From: Acanthaster planci | Taxonomy: Eukaryota; Echinodermata; Asteroidea; Valvatida; Acanthasteridae | DNA length: 64,000 nt | Assembly (NCBI RefSeq): GCF_001949145.1 | Contig: NW_019091621.1 | Coordinates: forward strand, 208,283 to 272,282 | Direction of reading: 5' to 3' | Part shown: positions 1 through 11,404 of the stretch, piece by piece | How positions within the stretch are numbered: the stretch's first letter is position 1 | Layout of the letters: each line of letters opens with the position of its first letter | Position numbers and translations under genes: made by a program | The notes under the pieces: model-generated | Told to the model about the DNA's origin: nothing | Database searches by the model: none | What the model saw: the letters and a program-made list of their open reading frames with translations, nothing else

Positions 1-415
1 TCTTCTAGAACAAATAATTTTGGGCCTGTAGTCATTTTTGCGTGGTACCCATTATACGTTTGTATGTAGGCTATCAGGGAATTCGATCAATGATTGCGCT
101 TGTATAACAGACTCGTTCCCGTCCCCGCAGCGTGTAAGGTAATGCGGGGACTGCTAACTAGACTTTATAAAGTATATACCTACTGTACTTGTAATTTTAC
201 CTCATTGTAATATTTTGAGACGATTTTATTCTGATTTTTATTCCCAATGCATTTTAGAATTATTTATTTACTTTTACGTGTAGTTTGTTCATTATTATTT
301 TAATCCTCGTGGGTTTGATTTGTCCCTGTCCTTGTTTGCTTGTGTATATTGAACTAAGTTGTAATTCTATCTCTTTTATTTATTTTAACTAATTTCACCA
401 TTATATGATACAGTC
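1..415. other. Non-coding, no recognisable feature
   Basis: AT-rich sequence with no ORF of recognisable family and no repeat partner seen in the window. Confidence 0.5.
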
Positions 416-573
416 GATTCACAATAGTGCGCCCCCAAGAGTCTGCAACGCGTTGACCAATCACAGTGCGCGAAATCTGTCGACCCTTTCCAAACGGGCA
501 TTGGGTCGACAGATATCGCTTACTGTGATTGGTCAACGCGTTGCAAACTCTTGGAGGCGCACTATTGTGAATC
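416..573. mobile_element. MITE-like palindrome
   Basis: A 158-bp foldback: the first ~52 bases (GATTCACAATAGTGCG...) are the near-perfect reverse complement of the last ~52, around a loop of about 50 bases. The palindrome explains the two mirror-image short ORFs here. There is no coding content. Confidence 0.85.
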
Positions 574-1734
574 ACCCGTACGGAGTACATTGTGTCTTTC
601 GTATTAATAATCCTACTATTTATTTATATTAACTTAATTTACTTCCCAGGGCCCCTTGGAAGACCACAAATTAAATGTGAACTAGCGGGATGCCGTGCTT
701 CGCGCGGCACCCGCTAGCGGCAAGAAAGTAAGTGGAAGTAAGAAATAGGCTAACATTTTTCCGATGACACCGCAATCTCTGGATTTGAACAATCTTCAGA
801 CTGATGATGCTCAATAAAGAGACCAACTCCGTGCGGGGAGTGGCCCAGTGAAAGGTTAAAAGCGCCTTCGAGAAAGCAGACACCAACTCATGCCTTCTTT
901 GGGGAATATTTCAGTTATTCCAGGCTATGTATTGAGGCTAATGTCAATGGAACGCACCGTTTGGACATAACACATGTTGTTTGCCTTTTTAACGGTGGAA
1001 GCGGGAAGTTGGCACAAATTTCCACACATCAATGTAATTTGACTGGCATTATACTATTGGCATAGTTAAGAATGGAAAAAAATACATATAGACAAAACAA
1101 AAGATTATCCATCGGAAACGTACACAAATTAAAAGACGAAAATACACTTGATATCCAAGACAGATAAAACTGATCTTACAGAGGGCTTAATTAAGTGTAC
1201 ATGTAAAAAAATCGTTTTAAGCTGCGGCTGGCACATCATCTGAATGCTTCTAACATTTACCAACATTAGCGTTGTGAGGTATTAAAAAGGTGTAAAAATC
1301 GACGGTGTTCCAGAGGACGTCTAACCCGGCCCATGTTTAAGTGAGGAATTTGTGGAATAGTATGCATATGCGGGGGCAACACACTTTGTAGATAACAGCC
1401 TAATGATATCTACGAATCTCAACCTTGTGGGTCTCCCTGTTTAGTCAATGATAGTAATACAGATAATAATAAACGTACTCACTGGTACCCGCACTAGTCT
1501 CGCATAAGAGTTTTTAAGTCAACGAAAGTGAGGGGACAGTGCATTTGCAAACGATATCGTTAACGTTTACATCTGTTTTAGAGTAGGCCCATCATCTTCT
1601 GAAATTCAGAGCTTGTTTCTTTGGATAAATTCCTTAAGACAGAGGTATGACAGCACAATTGTTGACCACTGTGGTGTGGGATATGACGTTTTCAACACCC
1701 AAGGGACGCATAGTGCCCTGAGGCGAAACAACTG
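574..1734. other. Non-coding stretch
   Basis: No gene seen. The tract at about 1656-1740 (CCACTGTGGTGTGGG... then GAGGCGAAAC) resembles one arm of the inverted-repeat element at 25151-25292, so it may be a half element. Confidence 0.4.
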
Positions 1735-1895
1735 TTAACTGTTACGTGTGTAATATCAGACGATGATTGCAAGTATTTGACTCGCACTTGCTTGAAGTTT
1801 TACTTCGTGAAACTCTGTGATTTGGCTGAGCTTCAAAGATTTTCAATTCTGTGGGCAGAGAGATTAGACATAGTCCTTGATATGTGTTGATAGGC
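1735..1895. repeat. Interspersed repeat, copy 1
   Basis: Matches 17210-17345 in the same orientation: shared tract GATTGCAAGTATTTGACTCG, then TTTTACTTCGT and AACTCTGTGATTTGGCTG. It lies immediately left of the tandem array at 1900-2430. Confidence 0.8.
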
Positions 1896-1899
1896 CATA

Positions 1900-2435
1900 T
1901 GGCTTGATATGGGATTACTTTTGACAAACATTGTCCTGATGTGATGATTACGTGAACATATGACAAGTCACGTGACATTAAATTTGCACTCTTCAAGGCA
2001 CCACATATCTCGTGAAGTACATGTCCGATTAGGTTCAAACCTTGCAGATATCTTAGAAGGGGATTGCTTTAGACGAACATTGACCTGATGTGACGATGGC
2101 GGCATCAAAGCCCTGTATTTCCTGAAGTACGTGTTCCATTTGGTAGAAACTTTGCAGATAACTAGAGAGGCAAGTGTTTAAGTAGAAAAATGACCTCGTG
2201 TCATGATATAACGTCAGTCGTGATATTAATGGTGCACTCTTTACAGCCCTATATCTCTTGAAGCACATGTCCCATTGGTGTGAAACGTATGTAACTATAA
2301 AGGGAAGTGTTAGAGACGAATATTGACCTGATGTGATGATGACGTCGTCAGGAGACAAGCCACGTGACGTTAAAGGTGCACTCCTTAAAGCCCAATATCT
2401 CCTGAAATACACCTGCCATTGGGTTGAAACCGTGC
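1900..2435. repeat. Diverged ~125-bp tandem array (about 4 units)
   Basis: Recurring landmarks are ATTGACCTGATGTGATGA, CACGTGACGTTAA, GTGCACTC.TTA and ATATCTC.TGAA, and a CCATT.GGTTGAAAC.. TGCAG block appears about four times at spacings of roughly 105-145 bases. The units are well diverged, so this is an old satellite-like array. Related words occur near 17540-17625. Confidence 0.75.
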
Positions 2436-2623
2436 AGGTACCCGGAAGTTATCGTGAAAAGACCCTTTAATTCATTTAAAATATTCCCCAAAAATCAATC
2501 CCGACAGTTGCAGCTTGACGGTAGTCATCAAAAATTAGGGTAAATCTCTGCATCCATGGTCCAAGCTTTTGGGCATGTTGCATTGTTCATACACACCGTG
2601 CGCCGATAATGAAACAAATGCCA

Positions 2624-2843
2624 TACACTGTAAAAAAAAAAAAAAAAAAGAAAAAAAAAAAGAAAAGTTGGTCAAAACAATAATTTACAGTGTTGGCCAT
2701 TTCTTATTCAGTTAAAGCAACCTCACTGTTGGTCAAACATTGACCAAATATTGAGAAGAACTTCCCAAAGGTTGTTAAATTGATATTTTTACCAACATTA
2801 GGCAAAATATCAACCTAAAATTGACCAACCTTTTTACAGTGTA
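2624..2843. mobile_element. MITE with TACACTGTAAAAA termini
   Basis: The 220-bp segment starts TACACTGTAAAAA and, after a poly-A tract, AGTTGGTCAA; it ends TTGACCAACCTTTTTACAGTGTA, the inverse of the start. There is no ORF. The poly-A run at 2631-2664 looks like local slippage in the left terminus. Confidence 0.8.
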
Positions 2844-2849
2844 CGCTGT

Positions 2850-4780
2850 TGATGCCTGTAATATGATCAGTAGGCATGTATGCCCGGTCCCCATAGACTG
2901 TGCATTCATTTAGTTTGTATAAGATGGTCATCGGCCTGAAAAATGATTCTGGTAGACGACGCATATTGGCGGTGACCCGGTGAGGCATCTTCAATTTCCC
3001 CGGAAGGCCTCGTGTAGGAATAAATTGCCAAGAATCTATCGAATGATGATATCAAATAGTTTCTGGTAAGAAAGATCTTCGGAAAAGAATCAAAGAAGTG
3101 GAAAATGTCAATTTTACAGGATAATTATGAAAAATTATTGGGGTTTTTTTACTAACTTTTTTTCTAATTTTTACAATATTATTGGGTTTACCTGCAATTA
3201 ACTTTGATGCCACATGAAAGACTAGTAACTCTTATGAACAAAAAGTTTATCACTTTTACGAACAACATCTTTTCGAAACTCACTTTGTTTTTCATTGGGA
3301 CCCATCACCTTACTTAGTGCCCAGTTTTAAACTTTAAACTAAACTTTTGTCGAAATACCCTCAGATTATCGGTGATACTGTCTGGAAGACATCGTTTGTA
3401 TCCATCAGTTCCTTTTGGCGAGATTGAGAGCCATTTGTCTGATATGGCTCATCATTTTTCATGCAGATTCAAATTTCCGCCCCTAGTCCGGATTTTTGGC
3501 ATGGCATACACGTACATGGCACGCTCACACACCTGGACAAGAGTGCGTTTGGGTACGAATTGACTTTTTCTACATTGCACTAATGCATTTGTACGCACAG
3601 TGACGTCACATTTCCAGCGTAAAAGGCACAAACAAAACTCTCCGTCCTCATTCTTACGGTTTCAATCTTGCATGGTACTTACTCATTAGAGCGTTCATGA
3701 TATTTCTCACCATTCACAAGCAGAGAAATGTCAGGGAAAACCAGGCAAAACGAAAAAAAAAATCCTCTCTACAATGTTGGTTTTGCTTCCAACTTCAGAC
3801 TTTGTTACTTTGGAGGTACGTGACAAAGACGGGCAAAAAATGGGCAGAAAATAGATGTTTATAGTGTGCAAGTAAGCAAAAGGGATTTTGAGTGTTTAAA
3901 TTCTAATCGGTATGGAAATGAGGGGCAAACAACTATATTTGAGCTTGATGTTGATCGATTACTTTGGGGTCCACCTACGCTGCGTGAATCAAGAGCCATG
4001 TTACAGGCATCTGAATGTAATGGTTCAGTACGCCCCATATCGTGCACAGCATCTGATGCCTTAAGGCATCGTGCTTGGTTGGGACCAAACCTCGGAAGAC
4101 ATCCTACACGCGGACTCTGCACTAAGTGGACCGGCCACGAACCAACAATAAAACGGAAATACCTTTCTTGAGTAGTTAGAATTGAATTGGGGAGCCCACA
4201 CCATACGCAACAAATTAAGGGATTAAAGACCTCCTAAATTCTGTTTGGGTTAAACGGGTTGCTTGGGAGAAAAACCGCACTTACAAAAGATATAAGGTTA
4301 CAAAATCCCAACACGCAGCTCCTTTGTATCAAAACAATTGCAAAAAAAAGCCCCACATGGCCAGCTGCTGTATGTGGATCGGTCGTTATCTGGACATGCC
4401 CCACAATTTTACCAGGGGATTTGAAAAACGGCTAAACAATAGAAATTGGGGTGGGGGGGACTGAAAATACCGATTACTAAAGGAAGAGTTGTAGCGCCGT
4501 CCATATTTTAATGGGCGCTGGAAATAAATTGCAAGGTTGTAGAATATGCGAAAAAAAACCGTCCCAGCAGCTTTTTGGGGGAAGAAAACCCGACATTAAC
4601 TGGAAAACTGGCAATTCAATGATGAAGAGTGAAGTGCTTGTAATTTTTTGGTCATTGAATTTCAGGCTGCTTACGAAAGACTCGGTTCCAACGGTTTTAA
4701 AAGTAGTCACTTGCAGCTTCTATTTGCGCATGTCCACTTTTCAAGTCATAAATCATGGTACTCTACGACAAAATTGCATC
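2850..4780. other. Non-coding, no recognisable gene
   Basis: Overlapping ORFs on both strands at 3859-4171 (about 100 and 87 codons) match no family recognised here and look like chance openings. Nothing else is supported. Confidence 0.4.
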
Positions 4781-4784
4781 GCGT

Positions 4785-5035
4785 CGTTCATTCGCCTCGA
4801 CGGCACGATGCGACGCCATGAGGTGACGGCCCCGACTCCGCGTGGCGTCGCCGTCGGGTAGTGTTGGCGCCTGTTCCCATTGTCAATTTATTCAGAATCC
4901 ATGCTATGGCGTCTTGCCGTCGCGTCTTGTCGTCGTGCTGCTGCCTCGTGAGGTTGCGTTGTGCCGTCACTTCGTAATGTCGCATCAAACCGTCTTCCTG
5001 CAGTCGCATCGTGCTCTTGTCGTCACCTCATTAAG
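4785..5035. repeat. GCGTCG-rich inverted array
   Basis: Dense short words such as GCACGATGCGACG, ATGAGGTGACGGC and their reverse complements (GTCGCATCGTGC, GTCACCTCAT) repeat across about 250 bases of otherwise AT-rich DNA. The layout suggests inverted arms built of short subrepeats. A similar patch lies at 7118-7195. Confidence 0.5.
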
Positions 5036-5261
5036 GGGCGCTCTTAGAGACGGAGCTCAGTTCCAGTACCATCCATATACATGTACCATCACACGATCAC
5101 ATTTTGTAGGCCTTTGCACCGTGTGCACGCTCACTATTTCTTCTATGACTTGTGATATAACGCCCTCTATTGGCCGGTCAACCAGCCCGTTTTAGAAACA
5201 GTAAGGTCACACATGATAGTGTAAGAAATTAGGTTAATACAGTTGTGGTTGTGCACGCATT

Positions 5262-5505
5262 TCCCTACGGTTAGCGTAGAGGTTCTTTCCTCCCTTTGCA
5301 CCAATGAGGCCCGGGTTCGAGTCCCGGCTTGGCCCAGGCTTTAAGTGCATTTTGGTTTCCAGTCCATACTCGCTCTCGCAGGCTTTTTCCAGGTACTCCG
5401 GTTTCCTCCTGCCTCTAAAACTGAACCTTCTTCCTAACTCCGTAATGTGATGCTGTTATAAAGGTTATGTATAAACGCATAGTTATATTTTATTATAGTT
5501 ATTAA
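5262..5505 (+). mobile_element. tRNA-derived SINE, copy 1
   Basis: Pol III B-box-like GGTTCGAGTCC at 5314-5324 and an A-box-like stretch near 5268-5285, followed by a body with CCAGTCCATACTCG, TCCAGGTACTCCGGTTTCCT and CTCTAAAACTG, then an AT-rich tail. The same body occurs inverted at 36905-37063. It is not an intact tRNA gene, since no acceptor stem can be formed. Confidence 0.75.
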
Positions 5506-8500
5506 AAACCACCACTGCCGTGGGACCAGGGTGGTCATTTTGCCGAAGCCAATTGGCAATGAGTCGGACGAGCTTGACTTTGGGGGGTCTTTGGTTTTTC
5601 TTCGTTGTGCAAATTAGTTTTTGTTAAATGAATTCGTTCAAATCTCGTTTAGACGCTATGATGCGTGTTACAATAAAATTAAAGGAAACGTTGATTTGTT
5701 TAAATTTTCTCTTAACCTGTGTCGCATTTTTACGCGGCATTGATTTGTCGAGTCTACCCTTCATCCAAAATGGGATCGTTTTAAAGTTTTTAACCAATAG
5801 CATACAATTTACTTTCCCGCCAAGACTTCCAGCAGCCACTAACAATAAAACAGCTTGAACGTTGGCACCAGTTTTGAAATCTTGATTGATCTTACGTAAG
5901 ATTATGTGGAGCATAGGCCATGGTGGTGTTAATTTCGAAGGACACTGTATTGTTGGTACCTGCGCATTGCACAAGTACCCTGACTGGTTTCATTATTATA
6001 AAACAAAAGGTCGTTTAAGGGTTTAGTATGAGGTGTTAGATCATGAGAACTGGTACTTGTGCATGTATAAAGTTGCAGTGAGTGAGGAGATGAGTGGACA
6101 TTTTTGATTTGGTTGGAATGATAGACAGAAGGTGGGGAGCGATTGCTAAGACCGCTTGTATTTTGCCCTGCATCTGGAATCTGAGAATTTCGACAGCAGA
6201 TTCAGCAATTTGGGCTAGTGTCGTCCTGGGAGAATTGAAAATCCAGTTCCGATCTCCAGATTTGGCAATTTCAGGCCAAATTCTGTCCTGGTCATCTGTA
6301 CATCTGTAGCAATAGTCTGCCTCCCTAAGTATCTACACTTCAGAATTACCGTAAGTGTAAATTTAGTTTTGACAGTTGTTGATAAACCTTCCATATTATA
6401 CCAAGTAATTATCTAGAATGATTAAGTTGATATAATATCATGGAATTTTGAATTATCTTTAGAAATTATGGTATCTATTGGCTTGATTCTGCCATAACAA
6501 TGAGAATATGAATACATGTAGTTGCATATTTTTGCAAGTTGTGTGTAACCCTGTGAAGAGATAAAAATGAAAGGGTAGTTTTATGAAAACTGGAAAGGCT
6601 TTGAATAACTTCATTAATTGTAGATGGCCTTTGATGCATACCGATGGTCGGTATTTACAAACTCAACAACGACTTGAGTGAAGTCTATCGCGACGGGGTG
6701 AGTCAACGTATGGCAACGCAAGCGTGAGGGAGATACCTGTCCACCGGGGATGTACAGGACTGCTTCGTCAATAGGTGATTTCGCACGCCTGTGTATCATA
6801 GTCAATCAAATTAAAAATTTATAATAATTTCTTAATTATTTAAGAGTAGTTCGCAAATATAACTTTTTATATAACAGAAAACAAGTGAATATACCTTTTG
6901 AGGACCTTGATAGTACGCTTTGAATTGATTTAAAACGTGGTGTGTAAATGCGATGTAACTTTCAGCACATAGCTAACTTCCAGTAGAAGTGGGGGGGACA
7001 AGGAAAGTGAATGGCAAGAGAAAGTGCTGGAAATCTAATCTATAAACTTAAAGAAAGGCTAAAGTTTTGTGTGTTTTATTTACTCTGTCTGTTGGTATGT
7101 CCAAGGATTGGACTGGTGACAACGCGACGTCAGCAGTCGTAGCGTCGCGTCGTGCGGTCGGGGCGACAGGACGACTCAATGCGACGCGATTTGTCGTTTA
7201 TAAAACCTATAGTAAGCTCCTTTTAAAGACTTGAACCATCCATGTTCATTGATATTTAGATTCGATGGTTCAATTGATCTAATCTTCTCCGCAAAATATT
7301 ACGAAGCTCGTTGATATTGGACACCCTTTTTCCTCAAGTGGCTTATAATGAGTTCAACCATCTGTGCGTAAGCCTACTTATTTGGTGTCCGTAATTAGGT
7401 TTAAATTGACAGTTCAGCAATGATGCATGCAAAACACGACATTTGGGCTAAAGGAATCAAAGAAATTACCACTCAGATAATGTCTGTATTATAAAATCCC
7501 TTTTCGAGTGGGGGGGGGGCTGAAAACTCCGCTTTAGAACTGTAATGTTATCAACCTGCAGGCTTCAAGATCATCAACAAGCCAAAGATATGCGCCGCTT
7601 GTGGGAATTCTGCCGAAAGGAGACACCAGTTAAATCACGTCCCCGACCCTTATCCAGCTCCGTCTTCTCCACTGCCAGGCTAGCCTGCTCCGTCTCTGCC
7701 TTTTTAAACAACCAGCCAGCACCTCCTACCAAATCCGTCAGCGCCGCCTCCCCGTTCGGAACGATATCCTTTAGCCTCGGCAGGAGCCAGGGAGGCTCCC
7801 TTGGCATGAGGTCCTTCGCCAGAATCATGACTCCTTTTACAATAATTATGTTACGAACACATTGAAGTTACACGACCTTATGCAAACCATGCGGTTGTTT
7901 ACACGAACTTTCGCAAAGCAGATGTTTACCGATTATCTGCAGCGAGAGATAGGACTTCCACAACGACAGAACGACGATTAGTTTTGGTTTGTTTGTTTGT
8001 TTGTTTCAATTCTTTGTTTTACTGTAAAGTGAATAAGTTTCTTTATACTCAAGAAAATGTATTAGTATTCAAGAAAAGAAAGCAAGATGCTGAAATAAAA
8101 CTATTTCAGTAATATCAATCCGCTACTGCCATATACTGTGTTCAAGTTTGACGAAAGTGCACGGTATGTGTGGCACTTATCCCAGGTTGGACGTCGTCCA
8201 CAATGCATTGCGAATAACGTCCAGGGCTTAATTAAAAGTCGTCCTACAATGCAAAATTTTGTTCAACGGTTTTTTCTCACATTTTTACCTGGTGAAGACA
8301 GCTCAAATGTCGTTCCCAAGTGCATGCCTTGTATCCCGAATTCCATAAATGTTGTGTTGAAATTACTGTATTTGCCCGCAGACAACGTATTTTGTAGGAA
8401 ATTTTGCGAAACTCCAAGCTTTCCGTCGCGATTCGTCGATCTACTTTCGCCTAATACGCGTACTTCCACATGCGCGGAAGAGCCGTGGGCGTGAAGAAGT

Positions 8501-8699
8501 CGCAGATAAGACCATGTCCGAAATGGGCTTCCAGAGCTACATTAACAACAAGGTCTGTTGTATGCGCGTGTCCACGCATTTCCAATGGAGCGAAGACCTA
8601 GACCTAGCTCTAGACAACACATCTGACAGAATGTTGGCCGAGCTTGAGGCCATTTCGCGCATGCGCAAATTCGTACTACTAGACGCACGTAGGCCGGGC
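5506..8699. other. Non-coding, no recognisable gene
   Basis: The stretch contains a short GCGTCG-rich patch at 7118-7195, a GTTT microsatellite near 7988-8006, and an 84-codon minus-strand opening at 7574-7828 with balanced composition. That opening lacks a clear donor or homologue. No gene is supported. Confidence 0.4.
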
Positions 8700-9132
8700 T
8701 ATAGATGGATTTCACATTAGCGTCGTCTGCGCACACCCGTATCGAAACCGAGGCTCTCTGTGTTTAAGTTCGTCGCGCGTACGCGAAGTCCACACGGTAC
8801 ATACAGTATCCGGTTCGTAAGTGTGGTGCCACTTCATTTTAACCACGCCACTGCACAAGATAAACGGCCATCGCAGGTACGTTAGTTCGCGGTAAATTAG
8901 CATTATGTTTTTCTTTTGATTTCACGTGTCGAGTCATCCTGAAAGACTCTTCCACAAAAATTTGCAGCCTGAAAAGTCTAAATTTAACATACCTTTATGT
9001 ATTTTGTGTCTTAACTCCTTACTTTCAATCATCTGATCGTATTAAGAATTGAAGCTGACACATACAGCCTCGTTTTCAAACGCGGAAGTGCGCAGATCGA
9101 CGCTAAAAGCGTCGTATTGGGATCCCTCTATT
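8700..9132 (-). mobile_element. MITE family 1, copy 1 (TATAGAGGGAT termini)
   Basis: About 433 bp. It is the reverse-complement partner of 42642-43077; shared tracts include CTGATCGTATTAAGAATTGAAG, TGTCTTAACTCCT and GCGTCGTATTGGGATCCCTC. The outer ends are TATAGATGGAT and ATCCCTCTATT, mutually inverted. No transposase is present. Confidence 0.88.
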
Positions 9133-10909
9133 ACACCATACGGGAAAAGGTCCATATAAGAAGTTCACTTGACACCCAGTGGTCAAATCCTATGACTCAG
9201 TATGAAACATAGGGTCATGAGACATGGTCTAAAAAATTCTAAGTCTTCATTGGATATTGCTTGAAGGCCCCATCTCTCAGTGTCACTACTAAAACAGAGG
9301 TCCCTCGTCCCGTCTGATTTTCAGTATCCACAGTTTGTGGCGTTTGTGGTCTGTTGGAAATAAATGAAAGCTTCTTTCTGGCGGAGATTTCATTTTGTTT
9401 GCAGAGCACATTGGAACTGCGCAGAGCTTCGCGGCCACCTTGAAAGTGTACCGCCCATAGCCTCGCTTTGGCTCACAAAATGTGACGTCAGCATAAATAT
9501 TGAGAAATGGGTATGTTGTTTATTACTGCACTGGTCCTATTTAGTAACTGTAAGAAGAACTGCCTCATAGCCCAGCCAGCAAGGACACTAATACAGCTCG
9601 CCAAAATCGGTAATTTCGAGGACTTGAAAACGTTTACGTTTAAGGACAACACTGATCGGTGCGCGCTGCTTACACTAAGTCTTGGAGACACTGTATCCGA
9701 AGGTGGCACGGATCCTAACGATGGGCACGTCGAAATTTCACTTCTGACTTTTGTGAGTGGATTGAAGCCATATTTTGCCTATTTCACAAAATGTGAAATT
9801 TAATCAAACTCCAAATATTCTGATTTATAAATGTGGATTTCATACCCGCTACAGTTACACTGCAGTACCGATGAAATTTTATTTTGGCTCGATTTTCCGA
9901 TTTTTTTTCCGAAGTACAAAATGAACTCTTTTAATTAAATGCGTTCCAAAAACCATTTTTTTTTACATTTTTAGTTTGGTGAGTGTAAGTAATGATAATG
10001 TGATGGTAAGTTTCAATTTATTCAATCATTTTTTATGTGTCATTTCATGTCTTCCTTACAGTAAAGTTTCAATAGATTGAGACCACTACCAGTTCAATAG
10101 AGTTCTCAGTGCAATTTTTTTCTCTCCTTTGCGAATATTCATTAACAGACGCATATACTTAGCATTCTTGAGCAGGGTGGGGCTCTTTTGTGTTTGGTCA
10201 GCTGGGTGTGTCAACGTTTTGACAAGTTTGCTAATTGTACCATGTAATTTTAGCGATTTAAACTTGGGAAATGCAATAATTTTTTTAGCCTTCCCATGTT
10301 CAGCATTTGCTAAGAATCTGGCGATTCCTGCGTATTTTTTCAAACGTGATATTACTGGGATTCGGTTATTTTAATATGAAACGTTCAGTTAGAATCCCGA
10401 GGTTTCAGCGAAGGGGCTTGGCTCTCGTCCTCTGTTTGGGTACTACTGAAGCAGATCTAAGGAGGGACAGCCTAAGAGATAAGATCTGACTTTCTTTGTA
10501 CCACAAGACCCACATGGAAGGTTAGATCAACCACTCGGCAGCTCAGTGTGCAACTCTGATGAGGAATTAGGCTGGAGGAACTAATCCTTGAGGTGGCGGA
10601 TACGGATGATGACCTTTGCCCTTTCAATCCACACATATATATACTTCAGGCAGGACGAAATGAATTCTTACCAATGAACTCTATTAGAATATTTCTTTCA
10701 GTGTAATTTTGAAAGGTGTTTTGACCAGATAAAGAAAAGAAGAAATTTGCTTTCAAACAATTTTACTGTGGAACCAGTCTGGAAAATGTATTTTGGAAAG
10801 ATGTATTTAGTAAAAGCAATTCCTGCAGGGAACGGTGCAACAAGGGTAACTTTATCGTCCATCACTATACGGGTGTAAACCTGTAAAAGCGAAAAAAGTG
10901 TAAATAAAT
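9133..10909. other. Non-coding stretch
   Basis: Short openings on both strands at 9488-9803 and 10086-10374 overlap each other and match nothing recognised. Composition is AT-rich. No gene is supported. Confidence 0.4.
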
Positions 10910-11077
10910 GTGTCGACTGCTGTGTAAAACTGGTTTAGCGGCCAACAACTATTACTGTGTGAGATTTATTCTGTAGTGTAATAGAAAGTGTCCCGATAGC
11001 AGTACAAAACTGCTTTAGTGGCCACCAAATATTACTGTGTGAGATTTTGTTTCTGTAGTGTAATAGAAAGTGTGCCG
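10910..11077. repeat. Two-copy ~79-bp tandem repeat
   Basis: Two adjacent units share AAAACTG.TTTAG.GGCCA, ATTACTGTGTGAGATTT and CTGTAGTGTAATAGAAAGTG. It lies about 500 bases upstream of the FMO-A region and is not seen upstream of FMO-B. Confidence 0.85.
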
Positions 11078-11404
11078 ACGGGTATTTCGCAACAAATCAC
11101 AAATTCGCCCAGGCTCTCCTAAAATATTTTAGGTTACATTTTAGATTAACAGTAGTTACATAATTGTCATAGCTTGTAAACATGGAAATAAAAAACATAT
11201 GTTTTAGGGTAAAATTCATGAAAATCGATTATTTTTTACAAAAAGGGACATTTTAAAAGTGTTTGGACATTGTTTTCAAGTTTTCCTAAAAAAATTGTAT
11301 ATTTTCTTACTTAAATGAAATAATAACTTTGGTTCCCGGATAGTTCGAAAGTGTGATAGTTCAGGCTCTTTTTGAAGAGAATGACCCATAAGTATAACAG
11401 GATA

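Noticed and set aside
5262-5340. tRNA gene
   Set aside because: A and B boxes are present but the cloverleaf stems do not pair, and the downstream body repeats elsewhere; it is a SINE.
7574-7828. 84-codon minus-strand opening with protein-like composition
   Set aside because: No recognised domain, no convincing splice donor, and a long opening also exists on the other strand. It could be an exon but cannot be supported.
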